Shown: positions 46,489 through 57,565 of the stretch, in pieces
Position numbering within the stretch: the first letter of the stretch is position 1
How the letters are laid out: each line of letters starts with the position of its first letter
Assembly: GCF_002811475.1 (NCBI RefSeq)
Contig: NZ_NPDL01000009.1
Span: forward strand, 113,416 to 177,415
DNA length: 64,000 nt
From: Leptospira hartskeerlii
GTDB taxonomy: Bacteria; Spirochaetota; Leptospiria; Leptospirales; Leptospiraceae
Direction: 5' to 3'
Position numbers and translations under genes: made by a program
Notes under the pieces: model-generated
Database searches by the model: none
What the model was told of the DNA's origin: nothing
The model's input: only the letters and a program-made list of their open reading frames with translations

Positions 46489-47073
46489 ATGCAAGAATTC
46501 CATCCAGAAAACTACCTCCCTGATTCCAATCTCTGGGAAGAAGGAAAAAGAACTTCCGAATTCAAAACTCCAATTTTCGAGTTAGTTTCCATTCCGAAAA
46601 TTTCTCCGGACAAAACGATCTCAGGCAATTTTTACAAAGTAGAATCCAAGGATTGGGTGAATGTAATCGCTCTCACCTCCAATGAAAATGTGATCTTGAT
46701 CGATCAATACAGACATGGATTGCATTCTTATTGTTTGGAAATCCCAGGTGGGATCGCGGAAAAAAATTCAATCTTAGAATCCGCTCAGGCAGAATTAAGA
46801 GAAGAGACAGGTTTTATCTCGGATGATTGGGAATATCTAGGAAAGGTCTCTGCAAATCCTTCCTTTATGAACAATTGGTGTCATACTTATATCGCCAGAA
46901 ATGTCTATCCTCATCCGGGTGGACAAGAACTGGATGAAAGCGAACAAATAGAAGTGTATCAATATCCATTAGACAAAATCCCCGAAATTTTAGAGAAGAA
47001 TATCGTACACCACGCATTGGTCGTGGCAGCGTTCGGATTATTCTTTTTAAAATACGGAGCAAAGAAGAAGTAG
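46489..47073 (+). CDS. Nudix hydrolase, ADP-ribose pyrophosphatase-like
   Basis: A 194-aa Nudix hydrolase. The Nudix box is IPGGIAEKNSILESAQAELREETGF, with the catalytic EExE-type acidic cluster in REETG; the usual Arg at the start of the REUXEE motif is Ala, a variant seen in some members. The upstream portion (VNVIALTSNENVILIDQYRHGLHSYCLEIPGG) matches ADP-ribose pyrophosphatase/NudF-type enzymes that hydrolyse nucleoside diphosphate sugars. The MFS gene starts 9 bases downstream on the same strand. Confidence 0.88.
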   Translation: MQEFHPENYLPDSNLWEEGKRTSEFKTPIFELVSIPKISPDKTISGNFYKVESKDWVNVIALTSNENVILIDQYRHGLHSYCLEIPGGIAEKNSILESAQAELREETGFISDDWEYLGKVSANPSFMNNWCHTYIARNVYPHPGGQELDESEQIEVYQYPLDKIPEILEKNIVHHALVVAAFGLFFLKYGAKKK

Positions 47074-47082
47074 AACTATCTC

Positions 47083-48342
47083 ATGACAAAATCCGCAAGC
47101 TCGAGCCCATTCATCTCTTTACAAGTCCCTGAATTCAGGAACTTCTTGGCCGGAAAATTTTTGGTCACACTTTCATTCGTTATGCAATCCACTGTGGTCT
47201 TCTGGCAGATAGATAATATCACCCACGATGCATTTTTCGTTGGACTGATCGGATTTGCAGAGCTCGTGCCTAACGTAGCAGTTTCTCTCTTTTCCGGATT
47301 GGTTGTGGATAGTTTTCCAAGAAAGAAGATTATCTTTCTTTCCTTAAGCGGTCTGACTTTTAGTTCCTTTTTACTTTTATTATTCACTCTTCCTAGTTTT
47401 CAATGGGTCATCCAAGAATATTGGGTTTATCCCATCTATTCCGTAATCTTCTTCTCAGGAATTTGTAGAGGATTTTTATCTCCTAGTATCGCAGCATTTC
47501 AAACCCAGCTGGTAGCTAAGGAAATTTTTCCGAACGCGGCGACTTGGAGCGGTGTCGCTTGGCAAGGTTCCGCAGTTTTAGGTCCAATGTTAGGAGGACT
47601 TCTGACCGGATTTAACGGAGTGCAGACCGCATATCTCGCGGATTTCTGCATTATGTTATTCTCCTTATTTCTACTACTACTTGTTCCTTCTAAACCTGTT
47701 CCGGAAAAACAAGGAGAGAAGGAATCCATCTGGAAAAGTTTGGGAACCGGCTGGAAATTCGTATTCGGACATCAATTGATATTAGGTGCGATCAGTTTGG
47801 ATCTATTTGCAGTATTATTCGGCGGAGCAGTGGCGCTTATCCCCACATTCTCCAGAGAAGTTTTAGGAATGGGTCCTGAATATTACGGAATTTTAAGATC
47901 CGCTCCAGCGATCGGTGCGGTGCTTTGCGCATTATTTATCGCAGTAAAACCTCCTAAAACAAATTCGGGGATCATATTGCTCAGTAGTGTATTCGGTTTT
48001 GGGCTATGTATGATCGTATTCGCACTTTCTAAGAACTTTTATCTTTCCTGCGCAGCCTTGATCGTAAGCGGTTCTTTTGACATGGTAAGTGTTGTGATCC
48101 GTCATACGATCGTTCAAATGTATACTCCCGAACATATGAGAGGAAGAGTTTCTGCAGTGAATAATATATTCATAGGTTCTTCCAATGAGTTGGGAGCATT
48201 CGAATCAGGAGCCACCGCAAAAGCATTCGGCCTGGTCCCTTCCGTGGTAATCGGAGGAACACTCACTCTCTTAACCGTAGGGATCGTTACTGCGATCGCA
48301 CCTCGCCTTCGAAAAATGGATCTAAAGGATATAACGGTTTAA
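47083..48342 (+). CDS. MFS transporter, EntS-like exporter type
   Basis: A 419-aa major facilitator with 12 predicted helices. [73 protein letters not shown] has the family motif A region ([11 protein letters not shown]); [32 protein letters not shown] and [35 protein letters not shown] are typical of the EntS/DUF894-like branch, including siderophore and drug exporters. Substrate unknown. It is sandwiched between the Nudix gene and the aminopeptidase, 1 base from the latter. Confidence 0.9.
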   Translation: MTKSASSSPFISLQVPEFRNFLAGKFLVTLSFVMQSTVVFWQIDNITHDAFFVGLIGFAELVPNVAVSLFSGLVVDSFPRKKIIFLSLSGLTFSSFLLLLFTLPSFQWVIQEYWVYPIYSVIFFSGICRGFLSPSIAAFQTQLVAKEIFPNAATWSGVAWQGSAVLGPMLGGLLTGFNGVQTAYLADFCIMLFSLFLLLLVPSKPVPEKQGEKESIWKSLGTGWKFVFGHQLILGAISLDLFAVLFGGAVALIPTFSREVLGMGPEYYGILRSAPAIGAVLCALFIAVKPPKTNSGIILLSSVFGFGLCMIVFALSKNFYLSCAALIVSGSFDMVSVVIRHTIVQMYTPEHMRGRVSAVNNIFIGSSNELGAFESGATAKAFGLVPSVVIGGTLTLLTVGIVTAIAPRLRKMDLKDITV

Positions 48343-48343
48343 T

Positions 48344-50866
<2,523 letters not shown>

Positions 50867-50887
50867 AAAGACTAACTTAGTTCTCTA

Positions 50888-50924
50888 AGAAAAAAGAAGA
50901 GTTAGAGGGCAGCCTCTAACTCTT
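50888..50924 (-). terminator. Strong intrinsic terminator between convergent genes
   Basis: AAGAGTTAGAGG (50897-50908), loop GCAG, CCTCTAACTCTT (50913-50924): a perfect 12-bp stem. Read on the minus strand it is followed by CTTTTTTC, so it terminates the AlkB-like gene; it may also work for the M1 peptidase gene. Confidence 0.85.
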
Positions 50925-50953
50925 TACCAAAAAGATCTATTTTTTAGACAGGA

Positions 50954-52075
50954 CTATGCAGTAGCAGGTTCCCTTTTTCCTCCGGAACTCCCCGAAGTTT
51001 GTCCATGTTGGATCTTCCATTCTTCCAATTTTTTATCCATCACCTTAAACCAAAGTGGAGGAAATAAAGCCAGAAGTATCATCAATTCATATCCATAAGG
51101 AAGCTGAGGACTTTCTTCAAAATGTCTTAAAGATTGGTATCTCCTTCCCGCGTTCGCATGATGATCCGAATGTCTTTGTAGTTGGAACAAGAACGCGTTA
51201 GACAAGCTGAAGTTCTGATTCCATGAATGGATCGGAAGGACCTTCTCGAATTTTCCAGGAGATAATTCCTTACGAGCCAAGCCGTAATGTTCAATGTAAT
51301 TTACGAGCTCCAATAAGGAGAATGCGATCCAACTTTGGACAAAGAAAAATACGGGCACCTGCCAATTCAAATTGCCGGTGATCGCATAAAAAATCCCGGT
51401 TACTGTAGAGATGAACAAAACAGGAATGATCATGGATGTGATCATCTCATTGTCCAATGTCCAAGCGGACTTGCCCAGTTTACCCAGTCTTTTTTTCTCT
51501 AAGTTCCAAGCGCTCACTAAACTTCCTACAACTGTTCTTGGATAAAAAGCGAAGAATGACTCACCCTTTCTACTGGAAGCAGGATCCTCATGAGTGGAAA
51601 CATTTACGTGATGACCTCGGTTGTGTTCAATAAAGAAATGCATATAGCAAACAGTCATCAGAATGAACTTAGAATACCATTGTTCAATCTTAGTGTTCTT
51701 ATGCCCGAGTTCGTGAGCAACTGTGATCCCGATCCCGCCGGTGTTCACGCCGATCGCTAAAACAAAAGCTCCCCATTCCAATGTGGAAAGAGTTTGAGTT
51801 TGGACCTCCCACAGAGCCCAAATCACTAATGCAAATTGGATCCAGGCCCAACCATAGGTCAGGAATCTAAAGTATAATTCCTTTTGAAGCTCAGGCACAT
51901 CTTCTTCCTTAGGATTACTCGCATCCGGCCCGATCCAAAGATCCATGATCGGAAGAATTCCAAATACCACTGCCAAAGTTAAAAAATTAAAACTGCCTCC
52001 CAAATAATAACCTGCTACGGCTAGCCCCGGGATCAGGTATGCAATTAAGAAGGATAATCTTTTCCCTACACTCAT
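50954..52075 (-). CDS. AlkB-like membrane di-iron monooxygenase
   Basis: Alkane 1-monooxygenase-family enzyme, 373 aa from the ATG at 52075, which has TAGGAGAGAG just upstream (better than an ATG at 52114). Six predicted transmembrane segments, and the His boxes: HELGHKN (121-125), HNRGHH (151-156), NYIEHYG, and LQRHSDHHANAGRRYQSL near residue 295. AlkB-type enzymes hydroxylate terminal methyl groups of alkanes or fatty acyl chains using rubredoxin-delivered electrons; no rubredoxin gene is adjacent. Leptospira feeds on long-chain fatty acids, so a lipid substrate is plausible (inference). Confidence 0.9.
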   Translation of the reverse strand: MSVGKRLSFLIAYLIPGLAVAGYYLGGSFNFLTLAVVFGILPIMDLWIGPDASNPKEEDVPELQKELYFRFLTYGWAWIQFALVIWALWEVQTQTLSTLEWGAFVLAIGVNTGGIGITVAHELGHKNTKIEQWYSKFILMTVCYMHFFIEHNRGHHVNVSTHEDPASSRKGESFFAFYPRTVVGSLVSAWNLEKKRLGKLGKSAWTLDNEMITSMIIPVLFISTVTGIFYAITGNLNWQVPVFFFVQSWIAFSLLELVNYIEHYGLARKELSPGKFEKVLPIHSWNQNFSLSNAFLFQLQRHSDHHANAGRRYQSLRHFEESPQLPYGYELMILLALFPPLWFKVMDKKLEEWKIQHGQTSGSSGGKREPATA

Positions 52076-52571
52076 CTCTCTCTCTCCTATCCCGCATTTC
52101 TCCGGGAAAATCAATCGATTTAATTTATTTCGAACGTTTGGTATTATAACATAAACCCAATTCGGATCAAGAAAAAAATCCCCAGATTGGGATTTTTTCT
52201 AACAATCGTTTTAAAACAGTCCAAATCGGCGGATCCGACAAAAGAAAGGATTGGGCGACTTCTCGCTTTGCTCGAACCGGGCTACTACGGGCTTCGGTCC
52301 TTCGGACTTCCCCTCCGTATCCCTTCCGCAGGAAAATCTTTTCTACTTAGAGGCTTTGCGTGAGAACTTCTTCAAGTTATTGATGTTGAAGTTCCTATAT
52401 TCAGAAAATAAATTATCAACTAAATACTTCGGACTATGCCTTTGATTTTTTGTCCTTGTTTAGGGAGGTCTCCTCAAAAGCATGGTTTATAAGTAGAAAT
52501 TTAGTTCCACCTAAGACGAAAAGCCTCGGCACAACGCGAAAACGTATAACGTTCCAATCAAGGAAACTTTG
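52076..52571. other. Intergenic region with repeat elements
   Basis: Nearly 500 bases between the divergent AlkB-like and GGDEF/EAL genes. It contains AT-rich sequence, GC-rich repeat copy B and a half copy of the CACGCAAAG-type repeat (CTTAGAGGCTTTGCGTGA, 52346-52363). I see no coding frame with plausible composition. AAGGAAAC just before 52572 is the ribosome site of the following gene. Confidence 0.5.
52279..52332. repeat. GC-rich intergenic repeat, copy B
   Basis: Reverse-complement partner of 33225-33277. Starts GGGCTACTACGGGC and ends GTATCCCTTCCGCAGG, with small hairpins inside (GTCC-TTC-GGAC). Opposite orientation to copy A relative to the window. Confidence 0.55.
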
Positions 52572-54260
52572 ATGAGTCTTAACGGATTAAATTTTTATTC
52601 CTATCTTAGTAAGGTCCGAATTCTTAAAACCTATTCCAGCAAAATTATGCTGGTGGCATTTCTCGGAACCCACGTTCCGTTGATCACACTTTTATTATTC
52701 TTTGTGATATCCACTATTCAGGATTTACAGACTGCATTTAAAATTTTAGGGATCGCACTCGCGGCAACTCTTACGGGAACGGCCGCCACTCTTCTTGCAT
52801 TACGTAAACTTTTAGCTCCGGTAATGCTCACTTCTAAGTCTTTGAATAGATATTTGAGCGAAAGAGAGATCCCGAATCTACCCACAGTGTTCCGAGATGA
52901 AGCTGGTTCATTAATGGCGGATACCGTTACTACTGTGCGCAAGCTGGATGAGCTCATTCATTACATGACAAATTATGATGGGTTATCCGGATTACCGAAT
53001 CGGGATCTATTCTTGGAAAGATTGGGCAGTTCTCTTCATGAACTCTCCATGAGGGAAGAAATATTAAGTTTTCCTGTTCTTTCATTAGAAGCAACCCACT
53101 TGAAACAGATCAGATCTAATTTTGGTGTACATATGGGCGATCTATACCTGAGATCATTGGTACAAAAATTGGAAACAATGCTTGGACCGGAAACAGTTCT
53201 CGCAAGGACAGGAGATGCAGAATTCTCTTTCTTTCCTTTACCTTCTTCTTCTCAAATATTAGAAACGGATTCGGAAATTTGGGCGGGGAAGATACAGGAC
53301 ATTACATCTTCTCCTTTAAACGTCGTAGATCAACAGATCTCTTCCGAGATACTAATCGGAATATCAGTTTTTCCTTATGATGGAAAATCATCCGATCAAC
53401 TTTTATGGAAATCTGAGACGGCACTAAACCAAGCAAAAATATCGGGAACTTCTAAGATCCAAACTTATTCTTCCGAATGGAAGGAAAGGATGAAAGAGAA
53501 ATATCTTCTCGAAAAAGACCTGAGACTTGCAATTTCTAGAAACCAGCTATTCATTCAATACCAGCCAAGAATAGAAGTACAAACAGGCAAAAAAATCTCC
53601 GCAGAAGCACTACTTAGATGGAATCATCCTGAATACGGTGTAATCTCCCCTACTATCTTCATACCAATCGCAGAAGAAAGTGGTATCATTGGAGAAATGG
53701 GAGAATGGGTCCTTTCCAAATCTATGGAAGATTTGGGAATTTGGAAAAAGAGAGGGCTGCCTCCGATCCGCATCTCAGTAAACTTATCTGCAAAACAATT
53801 GGAAGATAAGAATATTACTAAAAAAGTATTGGATATATTGGAGAAGAACAATCTAAGCGTAGAAGATCTAGAGCTTGAGATCACAGAATCGAGCCTCATT
53901 ACAAATATACAGTCTGCTTTAGAAATTTTAGGAGAACTGCATTCCTGGGGAATTTCCTTGGCTTTGGACGATTTTGGAACAGGATATTCCAGCCTTTCTT
54001 ATTTAAGTAAAATCCCGCTCAAAACCTTAAAAGTGGATCAATCCTTTGTACGCAAAATCCTAACGGATCCGAATTCGCTGGCGATTTCTAAAACGATCGT
54101 CGCATTAGGAAAAAGTTTAGGGCTGCGGATCACTGCAGAAGGTGTAGAAACAGAAGTGCAAATGCGTAAGATCAAAGATCTTGGCTGTGACGAAGCACAG
54201 GGATATTTCTTAAGTAAACCGATTCTTTTAGAAGAATTAGAGGTATTCGTTCAAACCTAA
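52572..54260 (+). CDS. GGDEF-EAL protein, probable c-di-GMP phosphodiesterase
   Basis: A 562-aa membrane signalling protein. Two N-terminal transmembrane segments (IMLVAFLGTHVPLITLLLFFV; ILGIALAATLTGTAATLLAL) are followed by a HAMP-like linker. The GGDEF domain (from DGLSGLPNRDLFLERL) is degenerate: the active-site segment reads RTGDAEF, so GGDEF is GDAEF and diguanylate cyclase activity is unlikely. The EAL domain is intact by motif: EALLRWNHPE, NLSAKQL, ELEITES, DDFGTGYSSLSYL, LKVDQSFV and AEGVETE, so it should hydrolyse c-di-GMP. The ATG at 52572 follows AGGAAA. Stands alone. Confidence 0.93.
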   Translation: MSLNGLNFYSYLSKVRILKTYSSKIMLVAFLGTHVPLITLLLFFVISTIQDLQTAFKILGIALAATLTGTAATLLALRKLLAPVMLTSKSLNRYLSEREIPNLPTVFRDEAGSLMADTVTTVRKLDELIHYMTNYDGLSGLPNRDLFLERLGSSLHELSMREEILSFPVLSLEATHLKQIRSNFGVHMGDLYLRSLVQKLETMLGPETVLARTGDAEFSFFPLPSSSQILETDSEIWAGKIQDITSSPLNVVDQQISSEILIGISVFPYDGKSSDQLLWKSETALNQAKISGTSKIQTYSSEWKERMKEKYLLEKDLRLAISRNQLFIQYQPRIEVQTGKKISAEALLRWNHPEYGVISPTIFIPIAEESGIIGEMGEWVLSKSMEDLGIWKKRGLPPIRISVNLSAKQLEDKNITKKVLDILEKNNLSVEDLELEITESSLITNIQSALEILGELHSWGISLALDDFGTGYSSLSYLSKIPLKTLKVDQSFVRKILTDPNSLAISKTIVALGKSLGLRITAEGVETEVQMRKIKDLGCDEAQGYFLSKPILLEELEVFVQT

Positions 54261-54409
54261 TACAACTTCTTCTCCGCACCTTCATGGCTAATCACAATCG
54301 ATTAGTCCTTACACTTTCACCTTTTCCTTTATTACATTTAATCTGTTTGTAACAGTTCTCGGCTTAATCGAATTGCACGAGTATCCATACTTTCCATAAG
54401 GAGGATACA

Positions 54410-54739
54410 GTGAACCGGAAGTATTACATTATGATTACGAGAACTATTATTACAATTTCAATTTTTCTAATATGTTTGGGAACTCTTTCTGCAGACACAG
54501 TCACCAATACCAAAACCAAAGAAGTCATTGAGAACGTAAAAACCAATCAGACAGAACAAGGTGTGATCGTTGAGTTCGAAGACGGCTCTCGTAGAGGTTT
54601 TGACAGAACGTCTGTTACTGTTGAAGCAAAACCTGTAGAGTGGAAACAAAAAGATCAGGAGAACTATCCTGATAAAGAAAGATACACTGACTATGGGATT
54701 TTCGGTGCGATCTTCTTGGTAATACTACTTTTACCCTAA
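54410..54739 (+). CDS. Small exported/membrane protein, hypothetical
   Basis: A 109-aa protein using GTG, with a very strong ribosome site (AAGGAGG) 6-8 bases upstream. The N-terminus is a signal peptide (MNRKYYIMITRTIITISIFLICLGTLSADT); the centre is a small beta domain (VTNTKTKEVIENVKTNQTEQGVIVEFEDGSRRGFDRTSVTVEAKPVEW); the C-terminus ends in a hydrophobic segment (GIFGAIFLVILLLP). A terminator follows at 54802-54828. I do not recognise the family. The strong RBS suggests good expression. Confidence 0.75.
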   Translation: MNRKYYIMITRTIITISIFLICLGTLSADTVTNTKTKEVIENVKTNQTEQGVIVEFEDGSRRGFDRTSVTVEAKPVEWKQKDQENYPDKERYTDYGIFGAIFLVILLLP

Positions 54740-54801
54740 AGAACCAAAACCTTAACAGGTACGTAATCAAGTCGTAAAGTATTTTATCTAACATAATCCT
54801 C

Positions 54802-54828
54802 GAGGTCGATCGGATTTCGGCCTCTTTT
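54802..54828 (+). terminator. Intrinsic terminator
   Basis: GAGGTCGA (54802-54809), loop of 7, TCGGCCTC (54817-54824), an 8-bp stem with one T-G wobble, followed by TTTT. It separates the small membrane protein gene from the lipoprotein/TonB receptor unit. Confidence 0.75.
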
Positions 54829-54852
54829 CAGAATGAATAGGAGATTCGATCC

Positions 54853-56853
54853 ATGAAATCGTTAAATAAAAAAGTCTCGAAAGCAGTTAGCGCTCTTGCA
54901 GTTGCTATTGCTCTTGTAGGCTGTGATTCCGGCGGAGGAAGCAACGGCGCAGGCTTAGCTTTAGCCGCTTTAGGCGGAGCTGGTTACGAAGCCACCGTCA
55001 TCATCAACGGGAAGTTAACCCAATCGGGAACTTTTGCAAAAGCAAACTGTGTAGGACAATTTCCTGCAAACTTTAACAGTGCCCCTGCTTTTGCGAAACC
55101 TTTGTATGTGAAACTTACTTCTTCCAAAATTACAGCGGGAGGGACTGACTTCACTGTTGCATGTGCAAATGCGAGCGGAAACAACGACGCCGCTGATTTT
55201 AACATCACAACTAAAATCAGCGATTCCAGTGCAACTATCAAAGGAGAAGTTTTCTCAGTTCCGGATACTACAACATGCTCCGGAAACCCGAATCCATGCG
55301 ACAGTTCATCTAATTATACCGAATTGGTTGGAACATTTGACATGGCGGTGAATGTAGATCTTTCCGCCCCTACTAGCGCAAGTCAGATCACCTTCTCAAA
55401 CGAGACAGGAGTTGTTGATCCGGATGTTGCAGCTTCCAGCGCAGGTTTGGTAATTACTGGAACTTTCGACGGATCTACTTTAGCATCTAATATTTCAGTA
55501 ATCACTTCCGTAAAAGGAGTTTACAGTAACCCTAATGCAACTGTCGGGGAAGCTAAATGTGACTCTATCGGAAATCCCGAGATCGTTTCCGGAAACATCA
55601 CTTCTAACAAAACTTTAGGAGCTTACACTCTGTTAAGAGGAACTGTAACTGTTTCTAATGGAGCGACAATCACTGCTCCAGCTGGCGCTGTGATTTACGG
55701 TGAAAGAGGTTCTGCAATGTTCTTCAATGGCGGTAACCTTGTTACTAACGGAACTGCTGCAAACCCTGTATGTTTCACTTCTGCACAAGCAAGAGGATCC
55801 AGATTCCCTGGAGACTGGGGTGGTTTGATCTTTATAGGAAGTGGAAATAATACCAGAACTGCAGCAGCTTTAACTGAAGGAACCAATCCATTAGCTTATC
55901 CGCTTTCATCCGGTTCTTCCAGCGTTACTTTGAATTACACAATCGTAGAATTTGCAGGAACTGAGGTTGCACCTGGAGACGAGTTGAACTCTTACTCTAT
56001 GTATGCACTCAATAGCGGAAACTTCAATTATGTTCAATCTCACAGAGGTTTGGACGATTCTTTTGAGTGGTGGGGAGGCGGAAGAGGTGCTAACGCTACT
56101 GATGTAGGAACTGCAGCTTCTCCTAATCTAACCGGAACCGGTGGAGCGACTGAGCGTACTTTCAAAGGAAAGTTCCTTTTAGGAACCGGTGGTATGGATG
56201 ACGACTTCGATATGGATGAAGGATTCTCCGGAGCCCTGAAATATATTATCGCAGTTAAATATCCTAAAACCTGCGGTGGAACTCCTTCCACTGACCCAGG
56301 TGGAATGGAAATGGATGGAGTGGATGGAACCACTAAAACTCCTAGCGCAACTGCAGGAGATGAACCTTCTAACCCATTCGTAGACCAATACACCCTGCTT
56401 GGAGTGAACGAAACTGCAAGTTATGCAGAACGTCATAGAGAAGGTATGAAAGGATTATTCCTCCATGGTGTTGCTTACGCATTCAAACAAATCATTAAAT
56501 GCGAAAGTGCAGCTACAAGTGGAACTGGATACGGGGATTCTACTTCCATCATCGATGGTTTAGTAAGTGATACCAATCCAGACCAAGTCCAAACTTGCAC
56601 TCTAACAACTTCTACAGGAACTCGCGATACTTCCTTAGCAAGTGCTCCGGTTGCTTCTATCACAACAACCCAAAGCAATTGCGGGTTTTTGGGATTCAAG
56701 CCGGATCTGAAAACGAATGTAGCGGGAAAAACTACTTGGGGTGGAGCTCCTGATACTGGAACCACTCTATACGACTTCGACGGGACTACAGTAGTAACAC
56801 CTACTGGTGGAAACAGCTGGTATTCTGGCTGGTCTGTTTGGAGAGCTCGTTAA
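54853..56853 (+). CDS. Large glycine-rich surface lipoprotein, predicted beta-helix
   Basis: A 666-aa lipoprotein: signal MKSLNKKVSKAVSALAVAIALVGC with Cys24, then a flexible DSGGGSNGAG linker. Residues about 25-190 are a beta domain with two Cys pairs. From about 235 on, LRGTVTVSNGATITAPAGAVIYGERGSAMFFNGGNLVTNGTAANPVCFTSA and GDWGGLIFIGSGNN resemble right-handed beta-helix rungs; acidic, Gly/Met-rich segments follow (GMDDDFDMDEGFSG, GGMEMDGVDG). Strong RBS (TAGGAG). Followed by a small lipoprotein and a TonB-dependent receptor, so it is probably a surface partner of that receptor. Gene order recalls lipL48 loci, but identity is not verified. Ligand unknown. Confidence 0.8.
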   Translation: MKSLNKKVSKAVSALAVAIALVGCDSGGGSNGAGLALAALGGAGYEATVIINGKLTQSGTFAKANCVGQFPANFNSAPAFAKPLYVKLTSSKITAGGTDFTVACANASGNNDAADFNITTKISDSSATIKGEVFSVPDTTTCSGNPNPCDSSSNYTELVGTFDMAVNVDLSAPTSASQITFSNETGVVDPDVAASSAGLVITGTFDGSTLASNISVITSVKGVYSNPNATVGEAKCDSIGNPEIVSGNITSNKTLGAYTLLRGTVTVSNGATITAPAGAVIYGERGSAMFFNGGNLVTNGTAANPVCFTSAQARGSRFPGDWGGLIFIGSGNNTRTAAALTEGTNPLAYPLSSGSSSVTLNYTIVEFAGTEVAPGDELNSYSMYALNSGNFNYVQSHRGLDDSFEWWGGGRGANATDVGTAASPNLTGTGGATERTFKGKFLLGTGGMDDDFDMDEGFSGALKYIIAVKYPKTCGGTPSTDPGGMEMDGVDGTTKTPSATAGDEPSNPFVDQYTLLGVNETASYAERHREGMKGLFLHGVAYAFKQIIKCESAATSGTGYGDSTSIIDGLVSDTNPDQVQTCTLTTSTGTRDTSLASAPVASITTTQSNCGFLGFKPDLKTNVAGKTTWGGAPDTGTTLYDFDGTTVVTPTGGNSWYSGWSVWRAR

Positions 56854-56873
56854 TCGAATCTAAAAAACTACAT

Positions 56874-56904
56874 AAGCCTCCTCTTCACAGGGGAGGCTTT
56901 TTTA
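56874..56904 (+). terminator. Intrinsic terminator
   Basis: AAGCCTCCTC (56874-56883), loop TTCACA, GGGGAGGCTT (56890-56899): a 10-bp stem with one wobble, followed by TTTTTT. It directly follows the beta-helix lipoprotein gene, so downstream genes have their own start or depend on readthrough. Confidence 0.9.
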
Positions 56905-56946
56905 TAATTACATAAAAATAAAAAAATAAAGTTCCGGGAACCAAAC

Positions 56947-57534
56947 ATGAATGCCAGATTGATTGCAATAACGCAAATCATCTTTGCAATATTAACTATA
57001 AGCTTAGTCGCAAATTGCAAAAAAGAATATAAAGGCGACGATCCAGAGTATTTTAAGAAGATCGAAGAGTCACAGGCCTATCTAAGAGCCCGCATAAAAG
57101 ACAATTACGAAATTTCCGATCTCAGTAACACGAAAGAAGAAGCAGTCTATCGATTTTTAGAAGCTGTCCAAAATGGACAGACTGATCGCTATATTTTTAC
57201 CAAAGACGAATACATCAATATCTTCCTTCCGAATACCATGGATGAAAACACTTTATCCAATACCATGCCTTTAGAACAAGCTTGGAAGTTCACGGATATG
57301 CGCAGATTCATTGCCTTAGAAAATCTTCAAAACCTATTCAAAAAACATAAAACTCAAAAATTTAAAATAGAGACCTTAACTTGGAGAGAAGATGTCCGTC
57401 AGCTAAAAGCTTTAAAGGGGCATAGGGTCGGTAATTTAACGATTAGTTTCGGGAATGAAAAAGTGACACTGGAAGAAGTGCGCTTGGTCGTGGAACACCG
57501 AGGCAAATTTAAAGTCTGCGTTATTGGAACTTAA
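56947..57534 (+). CDS. Putative lipoprotein of TonB-receptor locus
   Basis: A 195-aa lipoprotein: MNARLIAITQIIFAILTISLVANC, lipobox VANC with Cys24. The mature part is charged, with an alpha/beta region (EEAVYRFLEAVQNGQTDRYIFTKDEYINIFLPNT...FKIETLTWREDVRQLKALKGHRVGNLTISF) resembling small NTF2-like or binding domains. It sits between the beta-helix lipoprotein and the TonB-dependent receptor, 31 bases before the receptor, so it is probably co-transcribed with it. I do not know the family; a substrate-capture or accessory role is inferred from position. Confidence 0.75.
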   Translation: MNARLIAITQIIFAILTISLVANCKKEYKGDDPEYFKKIEESQAYLRARIKDNYEISDLSNTKEEAVYRFLEAVQNGQTDRYIFTKDEYINIFLPNTMDENTLSNTMPLEQAWKFTDMRRFIALENLQNLFKKHKTQKFKIETLTWREDVRQLKALKGHRVGNLTISFGNEKVTLEEVRLVVEHRGKFKVCVIGT

Positions 57535-57565
57535 TTCTTAAAAATAATAAAAACGAATACTAACA

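Noticed and set aside
54853..56853. Naming the 666-aa lipoprotein LipL48
   Set aside because: Only gene order supports this from memory; length seems larger than expected for a 48-kDa protein and no sequence comparison was possible.
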